Assembly: GCF_003610915.1 (NCBI RefSeq)
Contig: NZ_NSDJ01000001.1
Location: 3,100,001 to 3,164,000 of the forward strand
Length of the DNA stretch: 64,000 nt
DNA from: Rahnella variigena
Lineage (GTDB): Bacteria > Pseudomonadota > Gammaproteobacteria > Enterobacterales > Enterobacteriaceae
Direction: 5' to 3'
Shown here: in pieces, positions 41,464-50,312 of the stretch
Position numbering within the stretch: the first letter of the stretch is position 1
How the letters are laid out: the number at the start of each line of letters is the position of its first letter
Program-made: the position numbers and the translations under genes
The notes under the pieces: generated by a model
The model's input: only the letters and a program-made list of their open reading frames with translations
What the model was told of the DNA's origin: nothing
The model's database searches: none

Positions 41464-43863
41464 TTAGCCGGTAACGTTGACGCGTTCGGCAGAATCAAAA
41501 GTGACAACGTCACCTGAAAAATGTAACTGATTCACGCCATTAAGCACTCTTTCGGGCGTGGCGGGCGCATCGATATGCGGATGCACGCGGTAATCAGCAA
41601 GACTGGCAACGGCGTCTTTAATTGCACACCAGACCGAAATCCCGAGCATAAACGGCGGTTCACCGACGGCTTTGGAATGGAAAACCGTGTCTTCCGGGTT
41701 CTTGCGGTTTTCCACCAGTTTCACCCGCAGATCTTGCGGGATATCACCAATAGCCGGAATTTTGTAGGCTGCCGGACCACTGGTCATTAACCGCCCTTTG
41801 TCGTTCCACACCAGTTCTTCCGTCGTCAGCCAGCCCATGCCCTGCACAAACCCGCCTTCCACCTGACCGATATCAATCGCCGGATTGAGCGAATCGCCAA
41901 CGTCATGCAGGATATCCGCCCTGAGCAGTTTGTATTCTCCGGTCAGCGTATCGACCAGCACTTCCGCGCAGGCTGCGCCGTAGGAGAAATAATAGAAAGG
42001 ATGTCCGGCGGCTTTGCTGCGGTCGTAAAAAATCTTCGGCGTTTTGTAATAGCCGGTGCTGGAGAGCGGCACCTGATTCAGCCAGCACTGGGTGGCAACC
42101 TGTTCAAAACTGAAATACTGATCGTTAACCCGCACCTGACCGTTACTGAAAGTGATGTCCGTTTCCTGCGCATCATGCACACGCATCAGCATCTCAACCA
42201 TGCGCCCTTTGATAATTTCCGCCGCATTTTGCGCGGCCTTACCATTCAGGTCAGCGCCGGATGACGCTGCGGTTGGCGACGTATTAGGCACTTTGCCGGT
42301 ATCAGTGGCGGTGATCTGAATACGGCTGATATCGACCTGAAACACCTCGGCTACTACCTGCGCAACTTTGGTGTTCAGCCCCTGTCCCATTTCGGTGCCG
42401 CCGTGGTTGAGCTGAATACTGCCGTCGGTATACACCAGTACCAGCGCGCCGGCCTGATTGAGGAAACTGGCGGTAAATGAAATACCAAATTTTACCGGCG
42501 TCAGCGCCAGACCTTTTTTCAGATAACGGTTGTGGCGGTTAAATTCTGTGACAGCGTCACGTCTTGCCGTATAGTCTGCACTCTTTTCCAGTTGCGCCGT
42601 CATCTCATGCAACAAGTTTTGCCCGACCGGCTGGTGATAATGGGTAACGTTGCGGCTTTCCTGACCATAGTAATTATTTTTACGCACGGACAGCGGATCC
42701 AGCCCCAGTTCACGGGCGATGTGATCGACAATGTGCTCAATCGCCACAATACCCTGCGGCCCGCCAAATCCGCGATAAGCGGTATTCGACGCCATATTGG
42801 TTTTGCAGCGATAACCGGTGATCAGCGCATCGCCGAGGTAATAGGCGTTATCAGAATGAAACATCGCGCGATCGACAATAGAACCGGAGAGATCCAGCGA
42901 ATAACCGCAGTTAGCCGCCAGTTTAATGTCAATGCCGTGAATGACGCCCTCATCAGTAAACCCGACGTCATAACTGACGTGGAACGGATGACGTTTACCG
43001 GTGATCAGCATGTCATCCTGACGCGTCAGACGCATTTTCGCCGGACGTCCGGTCAGATGCGCCGCCAGCGCCGCAAGGCACGCCGTCCCCGCCGCCTGCG
43101 TCTCTTTGCCACCAAAACCACCGCCCATGCGACGCATATCAACCACCACTTTGTGCATCGGCAAATCAAGCACCGAGGCCACCAGCTTTTGCACTTCGGT
43201 CGGATGTTGTGTCGAGCTGTACACCAGCATCGCACCGTCTTCACCAGGCATCACCGAAGCAATCTGCGTTTCGAGATAAAAATGCTCCTGGCCGCCTATT
43301 TCCAGTTCACCTTGCAAACGGTGAGGCGCGCAGGCCAGCGCCATTTCAGCGTCCCCGCGTTTATGCTGATGCGGCTCCTCCACGTAATGTTCCAGCGCCA
43401 GCGCCTGTTTCACGGTCAGTACGGCGTCTCGCGGCTGATATTCCACTTTCGCCCGCGCGACTGCGGCACGGGCGGCCTCCATTGAGGTTGCTGCCACCAC
43501 CAGCACAATCTGGCCGACATAATGCACGATGCCCTGCGCCATCAGCGGATCACCAAAAGTAAGCGGCGCAATGTCCGGATCCCCTGGTACATCTTCGGCG
43601 GTCATCACCCGCACCACACCGGGCACGGCGTAACAAGGTTCGGTATCGATATGCAAAATGTCGGCGTGCGCATGCGGGCTGAGCAGCGGCACCAGATGCA
43701 GCTGATGAGGGAATTCCAACCGGTCATCGACATACACTGCTTCGCCGCTGACGTGTTTATCCGCGCTTTCATGCTTCTGGCTTTTGCCGACGCCGCTCTG
43801 CAATCCTGAGCGGAACAGCGTCTCCAATTCCTGTTGCGAAAGAGCCGGTTTAGATTCAGACAT
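41464..43863 (-). CDS. xdhB: Xanthine dehydrogenase, molybdenum-binding subunit
   Basis: 799 residues. Catalytic large subunit oxidising hypoxanthine and xanthine to urate. Mo-cofactor motifs include 'RRMGGGFGGKETQAAG', 'YRGFGGPQG', 'GGTEMGQGLNTKVAQV' and the catalytic Glu in 'VGEPPFMLGISVW'; substrate-binding Glu/Arg positions appear retained. It overlaps xdhA by 8 bp, so the two are co-translated. Two matS sites lie in its sequence. By the bacterial two-subunit convention, the small subunit (FeS+FAD) is xdhA and this is xdhB. Confidence 0.95.
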   Translation of the reverse strand: MSESKPALSQQELETLFRSGLQSGVGKSQKHESADKHVSGEAVYVDDRLEFPHQLHLVPLLSPHAHADILHIDTEPCYAVPGVVRVMTAEDVPGDPDIAPLTFGDPLMAQGIVHYVGQIVLVVAATSMEAARAAVARAKVEYQPRDAVLTVKQALALEHYVEEPHQHKRGDAEMALACAPHRLQGELEIGGQEHFYLETQIASVMPGEDGAMLVYSSTQHPTEVQKLVASVLDLPMHKVVVDMRRMGGGFGGKETQAAGTACLAALAAHLTGRPAKMRLTRQDDMLITGKRHPFHVSYDVGFTDEGVIHGIDIKLAANCGYSLDLSGSIVDRAMFHSDNAYYLGDALITGYRCKTNMASNTAYRGFGGPQGIVAIEHIVDHIARELGLDPLSVRKNNYYGQESRNVTHYHQPVGQNLLHEMTAQLEKSADYTARRDAVTEFNRHNRYLKKGLALTPVKFGISFTASFLNQAGALVLVYTDGSIQLNHGGTEMGQGLNTKVAQVVAEVFQVDISRIQITATDTGKVPNTSPTAASSGADLNGKAAQNAAEIIKGRMVEMLMRVHDAQETDITFSNGQVRVNDQYFSFEQVATQCWLNQVPLSSTGYYKTPKIFYDRSKAAGHPFYYFSYGAACAEVLVDTLTGEYKLLRADILHDVGDSLNPAIDIGQVEGGFVQGMGWLTTEELVWNDKGRLMTSGPAAYKIPAIGDIPQDLRVKLVENRKNPEDTVFHSKAVGEPPFMLGISVWCAIKDAVASLADYRVHPHIDAPATPERVLNGVNQLHFSGDVVTFDSAERVNVTG
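41501..41513. other. matS site, copy 3
   Basis: gtgacaacgtcac fits the MatP consensus exactly; near the 3' end of xdhB. Confidence 0.8.
42548..42560. other. matS site, copy 4
   Basis: gtgacagcgtcac fits the MatP consensus exactly; central part of xdhB. Copies 2 to 4 lie within 3.1 kb. Confidence 0.8.
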
Positions 43864-45259
43864 AGTGAGTTACCCGCATCAGGGTTTCAGGAGAAGTCAT
43901 TTCGATATGACAGCGGCGCAGCAGGTTTTTCGCCACCTGCATACGGTATTCGCGACTGGCACGGAAATCGCTGATAGGCGTGTAATCCAGCTCCAGCGCC
44001 TGACAGGCACGCTCGATAGTCGCCGTCTGCCAGGGTTGACCGAGCAGTTGTGCCTCGCAGGAAATAGCGCGCTTCGCCACTTCCGCCATGCCGCCGAACG
44101 CCACGCGGGCATGTATCACCACGCCTTTTTGCACTTCGATGTGTAAAGCCGCACAGACGGCCGAAATATCATCCTCCAGCCGTTTCGACACTTTATAAAT
44201 CCGCAACTGACGCGCCACGCCAGAGTTGCGCGGGATACGAATTTGTTCGATAAATTCGCCGGGCTGTAACGCCGTTTTGCGATAACCGAGGAAAAACTTA
44301 TCGAGCGGCAATTCACGTTGTTCCGCGCCCCGCCGCAATAACAACGAAGCACCCAGCGCCAGCAGCACCGGTCCGCCGTCACCAATGGGCGAACCGTTGG
44401 CAATATTGCCCCCAAAGGTGCCCTGATTACGGATTTGCTGTGAGGCAAAGCGTTCCAGCAACTCGCCGAATTCAGGGAATTCATCGTATAAGACCGGCAT
44501 ACAGTCGCTCAGCGATGCCGCCGCACCAATGTGAATAGTCTGACCGGTCAGCGTAATAACTTTGAGTTCGGGAATATGGCTCAGCGAAATCAGTTCAGGC
44601 AGACGCTGATAGCGTTGAGTGACCTCCAGCGCCAGATCCGTCCCCCCGGCCACCAGTCGGGCATCAGGTTGAGCAAAATAACGGTCGGCCAGTTCATCGA
44701 TACTGACCGGTTCTCCGGTGGCTGAAATCGCACGGAGTTTGTCCAGCGTTAGCCGGGCATCGGCATCAAACTGATCCGGTTGCGGCGCGTCGCAAATGGC
44801 TTTCGCCGCATCCATGATCGGCCGGTAACCGGTACAGCGACAAAGATTGCCGGAAAGCGCGTGCTGAGTCTGTGCGACGCTGAAACTTTGCTGCTGTTTT
44901 TCCAGTGCAAACAGAGACATCACAAACCCCGGCGTGCAGAAACCGCACTGTGAGGCATGGTTATCCACCATCGCCTGCTGCACGTGATGCAGTTCGCCAC
45001 GGTGTTTGAGATCTTCCACGGTGATCAGTTGTTTACCATGCACCGCGGGCATAAATGTCAGACAGGCATTGACGGTCCGGTAGGACAACGCATCACCTTG
45101 CGGTTCAGCCAGCACCACCGTACAGGCGCCGCAATCACCGGAAGCACACCCTTCTTTGGTACCGCAACGCCCTGCATCGCGGCGCAGATATTGTAATACC
45201 GTCGTGTCAGCGGGCAGATTTTCCGTGTGGATCCTGCCGTTCATCAGAAATTGGATCAT
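43856..45259 (-). CDS. xdhA: Xanthine dehydrogenase small subunit, FeS and FAD domains
   Basis: 467 residues from the ATG at 45259, which has AAGGA 7 bases upstream; longer in-frame starts run into a palindromic repeat. N-terminal plant-type [2Fe-2S] site 'GCASGDCGACTVVL', then the second cluster 'SQCGFCTPGFVM' and 'GNLCRCTGYRPI'. From about 190 the FAD domain has 'RLVAGGTDLALEV' and 'FGGNIANGSPIGDGGPVLLALGA' (part). It is the electron-transfer partner of xdhB. Follows the RutR-like gene after a BIME. Confidence 0.94.
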   Translation of the reverse strand: MIQFLMNGRIHTENLPADTTVLQYLRRDAGRCGTKEGCASGDCGACTVVLAEPQGDALSYRTVNACLTFMPAVHGKQLITVEDLKHRGELHHVQQAMVDNHASQCGFCTPGFVMSLFALEKQQQSFSVAQTQHALSGNLCRCTGYRPIMDAAKAICDAPQPDQFDADARLTLDKLRAISATGEPVSIDELADRYFAQPDARLVAGGTDLALEVTQRYQRLPELISLSHIPELKVITLTGQTIHIGAAASLSDCMPVLYDEFPEFGELLERFASQQIRNQGTFGGNIANGSPIGDGGPVLLALGASLLLRRGAEQRELPLDKFFLGYRKTALQPGEFIEQIRIPRNSGVARQLRIYKVSKRLEDDISAVCAALHIEVQKGVVIHARVAFGGMAEVAKRAISCEAQLLGQPWQTATIERACQALELDYTPISDFRASREYRMQVAKNLLRRCHIEMTSPETLMRVTHYV

Positions 45260-45289
45260 GATCATATCCTTCAAAATCACTGGTTTGCT

Positions 45290-45412
45290 CCCTCCCCTGC
45301 GAAGGGGAGGGTCGGGGTGGGGTTTCAAAGCAAAATCAAAGCGTTGATGTGTGCTTTGACCGGGTGTCAGCCCTTAATACCCCCTCCCGTCCTCCCCCTT
45401 CGCAGGGGGAGG
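45290..45412. repeat. BIME-like palindrome pair inside the guaD-xdh cluster
   Basis: Hairpins 45290-45298/45303-45311 (loop gcga) and 45391-45399/45404-45412 (loop tcgc), inverted to each other and of the same family as 3502-3625. The second hairpin lies within the last codons of the RutR-like gene; the first is 31 bp upstream of the xdhA start. Confidence 0.85.
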
Positions 45413-46042
45413 AGCAAAGGCTTTACAGCCGTTCAGAATCAGTGTCGTCACTTCATCGATAATGTGTTCACGCGCCTGTTCATCGCCTTCAAAATTGCCG
45501 TACATATGCTTCACCTGAACCGCAAAATCGGCGTAATACTGCGTCACTGCCCAGATATGCATGATGAAAAGACGGGCATCCAGCGCGCGGATTTTGCCCT
45601 GTTCAATCCACTGATGGATCAGGTTCTCTTTGCCGGTGATATTCTGCGTGGCCTGCGGCCAGTATTTGTGAAGATAATGACCGCCTCCAAGCACTTCGCT
45701 GGTGAAAATGCGCGACAGTTCCGGCTGGTCAAAACTGAAATTGAGTTTGTTACGGATATAGCGACTCAGCACCGCTTGCGGCTCGCTGAGCGACGGGTCA
45801 AACTGGATGATGTCGCCCCAGACTTTCAGTACTTTCTGCAAGAGTTCTTCGTACAACTCTTCTTTCCCGGCGATGTAATAGTGCAGCTGGGCTTTTTTGA
45901 TCCCCGCACGCCGGGCAATGGCCTGGGTCGTCGCGCCCTGAAAGCCCTTTTCACTGAATTCCGCAATCGCGGCAGCGTGGATATTTTCCAGCGTGCGCTC
46001 GCGTGCAACACGGACTTTGCCACCGGTTTCGTTGTTCATCAT
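45374..46042 (-). CDS. TetR-family regulator, RutR-like, with repeat-encoded tail
   Basis: 222 residues from the ATG at 46042, which overlaps the guaD stop as ATGA and has GGGGGA upstream. Helix-turn-helix 'GATTQAIARRAGIKKAQLHYY' (part) and a RutR-type C-terminal domain with 'WAVTQYYADFAVQVKHMYG' resemble E. coli RutR, which senses pyrimidines and also controls purine genes. The chain should end near 'LILNGCKA'; the last dozen residues (FAPPPAKGEDGRGY) are encoded by a palindromic repeat. A perfect TetR-type palindrome upstream of guaD is the probable operator, so it likely governs guanine/xanthine breakdown. Confidence 0.88.
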   Translation of the reverse strand: MMNNETGGKVRVARERTLENIHAAAIAEFSEKGFQGATTQAIARRAGIKKAQLHYYIAGKEELYEELLQKVLKVWGDIIQFDPSLSEPQAVLSRYIRNKLNFSFDQPELSRIFTSEVLGGGHYLHKYWPQATQNITGKENLIHQWIEQGKIRALDARLFIMHIWAVTQYYADFAVQVKHMYGNFEGDEQAREHIIDEVTTLILNGCKAFAPPPAKGEDGRGY

Positions 46043-47391
46043 GCGCAACATTCCCCCTGCAAAGCATTCCGCGCATAGACCTGTTCGCCATCGACATACG
46101 TGCAGTAAACATTGCGGTCGTCACCCAGCGTCATCAGCACAAACAGCTTTTCGGCCAGCGTTTTGCTGTTGGAGGCGCGCAATTTTTGTAATGCACTGAC
46201 ACCCGGTTCGAGCACTACGAAATCGGCCTCTTTACCGGCGTTGAAATTGCCAATCTTGTCGTCGAGATGCAGTGCCCGCGCGCCGCCGAGTGTGGCGTGA
46301 TAGAAGGCTTCGAAGGCGGATAAACGATAGCGCTGAAGTTGTCCGACTTTATAAGCTTCCGACAGTGTTTCCAGCATATTGAATGTGGTACCCGCACCGA
46401 CGTCCGTGCCCATCCCGACGCGCACCTGCTTCTGCCAGGATTTCTGCAAATTAAACAGGCCGCTGCCCAGAAACAGGTTGGACGTTGGACAAAAAGCAAT
46501 AGCCGAATCGGTGTCGTGCAGGCAATCCCATTCGCTGTCATCCAGATGCAGACAGTGCGCAAACACACAGCGTTCGCCGGTCAGACCGTACTGATGATAA
46601 ACGTCGAGATAATGCTGATGTTCCGGGTGCATCTCTTTCACCCACGACAGCTCGGCAACGTTTTCGCTCAGATGGGTATGCATGTAGACATCGGGGAATT
46701 CTTGTTTCAGCAGTCGAACTTTTTGCAACAGCTCCGGCGAAGAAGTCGGCGCAAAACGCGGCGTCAGCGCGTAGCTCAGGCGCTGACGGTTGTGCCAGCG
46801 CGCAATCAATTCGCGCGTATCACGCTCGCTTTCTTCAGGGGTTTCCAGCAAGGCATCTGGGGCGTTTTTGTCCATCATCACTTTGCCTGCCACCAGGCGC
46901 ATATTGATGTCGGATGCCTCTTTAAACAGTGCGTCGACCGACTGCGGATGCACGGTGCCAAACACCAGCGCCGTGGTGGTGCCGTTGAGTAAAAGCTGAT
47001 CGAGGAAGAATTTCGACATGCGCTTTGAATAATCCGCGCAGTGATATTGCTGTTCGGTCGGGAAGGTATATCGGGTCAGCCACTCAAGCAGTTGCTCGCC
47101 GTAAGCGCCGATCATTTCAGTTTGCGGATAGTGGATATGCGTATCGACAAAACCTGGCACGATCAGTTTGTCGCGATAATCATCGATTTCCAGGCCTGCG
47201 GTTTTTTGTGCCAGCGCCAGCCTGCCTTCACCCTCCTGCCAGCTGCCCAGCCAGACGATGTGACCGCCGCTGAGCAACATCAGGCCGTCTTCGATATAGC
47301 GCACCTGCGCTTCAAAATCTTCCGGCCGCAACACCGGCTCGCGGATATCGAAGAAATTGCCGCGTACAGCGCGGGTGATGATCTGACTCAT
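46039..47391 (-). CDS. guaD: Guanine deaminase
   Basis: 450 residues from the ATG at 47391 (GAAGG upstream); a more distal ATG 11 codons earlier is unneeded. Zinc amidohydrolase converting guanine to xanthine. Motifs: 'VPGFVDTHIHYPQTEMIG', 'NGTTTALVFGTVHPQSVDAL' , 'VYMHTHLSEN', 'FAHCLHLDD' and 'VGMGTDVGAGTTFNML', with the late 'ADFVVLEP'. Full-length match to E. coli GuaD. First gene of guaD-tetR-xdhABC, supplying the xanthine that XdhAB oxidises. Confidence 0.96.
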   Translation of the reverse strand: MSQIITRAVRGNFFDIREPVLRPEDFEAQVRYIEDGLMLLSGGHIVWLGSWQEGEGRLALAQKTAGLEIDDYRDKLIVPGFVDTHIHYPQTEMIGAYGEQLLEWLTRYTFPTEQQYHCADYSKRMSKFFLDQLLLNGTTTALVFGTVHPQSVDALFKEASDINMRLVAGKVMMDKNAPDALLETPEESERDTRELIARWHNRQRLSYALTPRFAPTSSPELLQKVRLLKQEFPDVYMHTHLSENVAELSWVKEMHPEHQHYLDVYHQYGLTGERCVFAHCLHLDDSEWDCLHDTDSAIAFCPTSNLFLGSGLFNLQKSWQKQVRVGMGTDVGAGTTFNMLETLSEAYKVGQLQRYRLSAFEAFYHATLGGARALHLDDKIGNFNAGKEADFVVLEPGVSALQKLRASNSKTLAEKLFVLMTLGDDRNVYCTYVDGEQVYARNALQGECCA

Positions 47392-47460
47392 GGCATTTAC
47401 CTTCTCTGCAACATTCACGTTCATGATTGATAACAGAACATGTGCAAAGCGTATGCCAAA

Positions 47461-47478
47461 TCTGACCGATCGGTCAGA
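47461..47478. promoter_or_regulatory. Perfect 18-bp palindrome upstream of guaD
   Basis: tctgaccgatcggtcaga is fully self-complementary and lies 70 bp before the guaD ATG. Size and symmetry suit a TetR-family dimer, and the RutR-like gene is in the operon. No second copy was found in the window. Confidence 0.75.
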
Positions 47479-47511
47479 CCGTGTGGATGTTTTTTAGGGT
47501 TAGAGGAAACT

Positions 47512-48687
47512 CTACTTCAGTAACACCTCATATTGCGGATTGAATTCGTCGAAGATCGGCAGTGCCGCCGCTCCCAATGCTGCCGTGTCACTGCCGGACA
47601 TGCCGAGACGGATGCGGGCACTTTGTGCGTAGCGGCTGCGGACCGAACTGTAGAGTGGTGTCAGACGCCGGATCAGCTTCTCCACCAGAGGCTTAGGCAT
47701 CGTTCCGCCGATAACCACGCTCTGCGCATCGAACACGCATTCCATAATATTGATGGCCTGCAACGCCGGTTCGGCAGCGGTATCCAGCCATTGATCAAAC
47801 AGCTTTTCGTCCACTTTAAGCAGGTCTTCCGGCATCGCAGACATCGGATCCAGACCGCAGGCTTCGTACGCGGCCTGCAAAGAAACATAGCGTTCCAGAC
47901 AACCTTTGTTGCCGCAATAGCATTCCCGACCGCCCGGTTGCACCACTATGTGGCCGACCTCGCCCGCATTGTGTGCATGACCGGTGTAAATCCGCCCGTC
48001 GGTGAAGATACCTGCGCCGAGTCCGGTGCCGATATACAGATACACAAACGACGATAATTGCTTAGCCACACCGTGAAAACGCTCACCAATGGCGGCGACG
48101 GTGGCATCGTTTTCCAGCGTCACCGGCCAGCCGGTCGCGGCGCTTAAACGGGCTTCAATATCAATGTGATCCCAGCCGTGCAGTGTGGTCGGCCCCTGTG
48201 ACGAAATCCCTTCTACGCCAAACGGCCCCGGCATCACCACACCCATACCCAGGATTTTTCGCCAGTCAATTTTCACCTGTTGGCGCATTTCTTGCAGAAC
48301 CTGATCGATAAGAGCCAGCGTGGGCTCTGGCTGAGGTTTCTGTACATGGATCAGTTTGCGAAAGCGGACGGTTCCCGTCAGATCCACCAGCACAATCAGC
48401 AGCGACTGATGATCAAGATGGATGCCGATAGAATAGGCGCTGTCAGGATTGAGTGTCAGTGGCGTTGCTGGTTGACCACGCCCTCCCGCACGGCGCGGCA
48501 GGTGGGATGACAAAATCCCCGCCTGCTCGAGTTCGGTAGCGATGTTAGAAACGGTTTGCGGAGTCAGTGACGTCAGCCGGGCAATTTCGGCACGGGTGAG
48601 TTCACCGTTAAGGCGAATGGCTTCAATCACCACCCGACGATTGTGAGCACGGGCGTGCTCAAGATTGGTGCCAGAAGTTGTTATCAC
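47512..48687 (-). CDS. ROK-family (NagC/Mlc-like) transcriptional repressor
   Basis: 391 residues from the GTG at 48687, with GGGG 8 bases upstream; a GTG at 48729 is a longer option. N-terminal winged helix 'LTRAEIARLTSLTPQTVSNI', followed by a ROK sugar-kinase-like domain with 'GWPVTLENDATVAAIGE' and the zinc motif 'ECYCGNKGCLERYVS'. It is divergent from a sugar ABC/kinase operon, with an identical 17-base operator-like sequence at each end of the 303-bp gap, so it very likely represses that operon and itself. Inducer unknown. Confidence 0.9.
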   Translation of the reverse strand: MITTSGTNLEHARAHNRRVVIEAIRLNGELTRAEIARLTSLTPQTVSNIATELEQAGILSSHLPRRAGGRGQPATPLTLNPDSAYSIGIHLDHQSLLIVLVDLTGTVRFRKLIHVQKPQPEPTLALIDQVLQEMRQQVKIDWRKILGMGVVMPGPFGVEGISSQGPTTLHGWDHIDIEARLSAATGWPVTLENDATVAAIGERFHGVAKQLSSFVYLYIGTGLGAGIFTDGRIYTGHAHNAGEVGHIVVQPGGRECYCGNKGCLERYVSLQAAYEACGLDPMSAMPEDLLKVDEKLFDQWLDTAAEPALQAINIMECVFDAQSVVIGGTMPKPLVEKLIRRLTPLYSSVRSRYAQSARIRLGMSGSDTAALGAAALPIFDEFNPQYEVLLK

Positions 48688-48739
48688 GGCTTGTACCCCA
48701 CAGGAGACCTGCGGGCAGTATGCTGTCACTGATTACAGC

Positions 48740-48752
48740 AATCAAATTGATT
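48740..48752. promoter_or_regulatory. ROK operator candidate 1, aatcaaattgatt
   Basis: Palindrome with a central A, flanked by agc and tttataaa; copied at 48946-48958. Lies on the regulator side of the gap. Confidence 0.7.
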
Positions 48753-48945
48753 TTATAAATAACAGAATATGAATATGACGGTGCCATCACAGCTTTGAAT
48801 GTTATTGCCATGTTAATAATAATCGCCAGTCACTATTCGCTTTCCAATGTTTTTATGATTCACCTTCAGATCCAGTAGCACAATCCGGCAGGGACGCAGG
48901 GACTGGCAGAAATATGCCTTCCCATTTTTTTTAGCCGATTAAAGC

Positions 48946-48958
48946 AATCAAATTGATT
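48946..48958. promoter_or_regulatory. ROK operator candidate 2, aatcaaattgatt
   Basis: Same 13-base palindrome, within the 17 identical bases agcaatcaaattgattt, 33 bp before the binding-protein ATG. The 206-bp spacing from copy 1 would allow looping. Confidence 0.72.
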
Positions 48959-48990
48959 TAATAAACTTAACCCTGTTTCGGAGAATGACG

Positions 48991-50241
48991 ATGAGCCTAC
49001 GACTTTCCCCTGCGGCCACCCTGTGTGCCCTCTCTGCTCTCACCCTGGGATATTCCGTCAATGCGCTGGCGGACACCACGCTCAGTGCCCTGTTCATGAC
49101 GCAGGCGGCGTACAGCGAAGCGGATATCCGTGCCATGACCGCAGATTTCACTAAGCAGCATCCGGATATCAAAGTGAATCTCGAATTTGTGCCTTACGAA
49201 GCGCTGCATGACAAAATCGTTGCCGCACGCGGTGCCGGAGACAAAGGCTACGACGTGGTGTTATTCGATGCCATCTGGCCTGCTGAATTCAACAAATACG
49301 GCCTGTTGCAGGACGTGACGGCGCGTATTCCTGCGGACGAAAGCAACAAGATTTTTGACGGCGCGATTTCTACCGTGACCTACAAAGACAAACGCTGGGG
49401 AATGCCGTGGATCCTCGACACCAAATATCTGTATTACAACAAAGCCATGCTGGCTAAAGCCGGGATCACCACCCCGCCTGCCACCTGGGCTGACGTTGAG
49501 AAGCAGTCTGAGATCCTCAAAGAAAAAGGCATCGTGAAATATCCGCTGGTCTGGAGCTGGTCACAGTCCGAAGCGCTGCTGTGCGACTACACCACGCTGG
49601 TTTCCGCGTTTAAGGGCGATTTCTATAAAGACGGCAAACTGAATTTCACCAATTCCGGCGCGATGAAAGCCATCAATTATATGAAAGAGACGCTGGATAA
49701 AGGGCTGACCAACCCGAACTCCCGCGAGTATCTGGAAGAAGATGTGCGTAAGTCATTCTCTAACGGCGATGCCGCTTTCGCACTGAACTGGACGTACATG
49801 TACAACATGGCCAACGACCCGAAACAGAGCAAAGTCGCGGGTGACGTCGGCGTGATCCCGGCGCCGGGTGAAGCCGCAGGTGGCGCTTCAGGCGTTAACG
49901 GTTCGATGGGTCTGGGCATCGCCAAAGCCAGCGCGCATCCGGATCAGGCGTGGGAATACATCAGCTATATGACCTCGCAACCGGTACAAAATAAATACGC
50001 CAAACTGAGCCTGCCAATCTGGAAATCTTCTTATGAAGATCCGGCTGTACAGAAAGATCAGGAGCAGTTGATCGCCGCGGCGAAAACCTCGCTGAACGTG
50101 ATGTTATCGCGTCCTGTGACGGCGGATTACTCACGTCTGTCGAACATTTTGCAGCAAAACATTCAGGCGGTATTGCAGGGTAAAACCCCGGCAAAAGACG
50201 GTATGGAAGCCGCAACAACCGCCGCTGACCGTTTACGTTGA
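48991..50241 (+). CDS. Sugar ABC transporter periplasmic binding protein
   Basis: 416 residues from the ATG at 48991 (GGAG 7 bases upstream; the ATG at 48985 is too close). Signal peptide of about 25 residues ending 'VNALADTT'. Family-1 sugar-binding fold with 'AMTADFTKQHPDIKVNLEFV', 'YDVVLFDAIWPAEFNKYGLL', 'YYNKAMLAKAGITTPPATWADV' and 'AGGASGVNGSMGLGIAKASAHP'. First gene of the operon with two permeases, a PfkB kinase and an ATPase. Ligand not identifiable by eye; an oligosaccharide or sugar alcohol is expected. Confidence 0.87.
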   Translation: MSLRLSPAATLCALSALTLGYSVNALADTTLSALFMTQAAYSEADIRAMTADFTKQHPDIKVNLEFVPYEALHDKIVAARGAGDKGYDVVLFDAIWPAEFNKYGLLQDVTARIPADESNKIFDGAISTVTYKDKRWGMPWILDTKYLYYNKAMLAKAGITTPPATWADVEKQSEILKEKGIVKYPLVWSWSQSEALLCDYTTLVSAFKGDFYKDGKLNFTNSGAMKAINYMKETLDKGLTNPNSREYLEEDVRKSFSNGDAAFALNWTYMYNMANDPKQSKVAGDVGVIPAPGEAAGGASGVNGSMGLGIAKASAHPDQAWEYISYMTSQPVQNKYAKLSLPIWKSSYEDPAVQKDQEQLIAAAKTSLNVMLSRPVTADYSRLSNILQQNIQAVLQGKTPAKDGMEAATTAADRLR

Positions 50242-50312
50242 GTTTTTAAAAGCCAACACAACGCCCTGAAGGTTCAGACCTGACGGGCGCACCAACACCA
50301 CGGAAATTCATT

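Larger units (their letters stand above)
48688..48990. other. Divergent promoter region, ROK regulator and sugar operon
   Basis: 303 bp without a gene. It holds the two operator copies and AT-rich segments fit for promoters; an unusual run of eight or more T residues occurs near 48923-48932. Nothing else was recognised. Confidence 0.6.

Noticed and set aside
42532..43485. 317-codon plus-strand frame over xdhB
   Set aside because: Antisense shadow of xdhB, low-complexity Arg/His composition.
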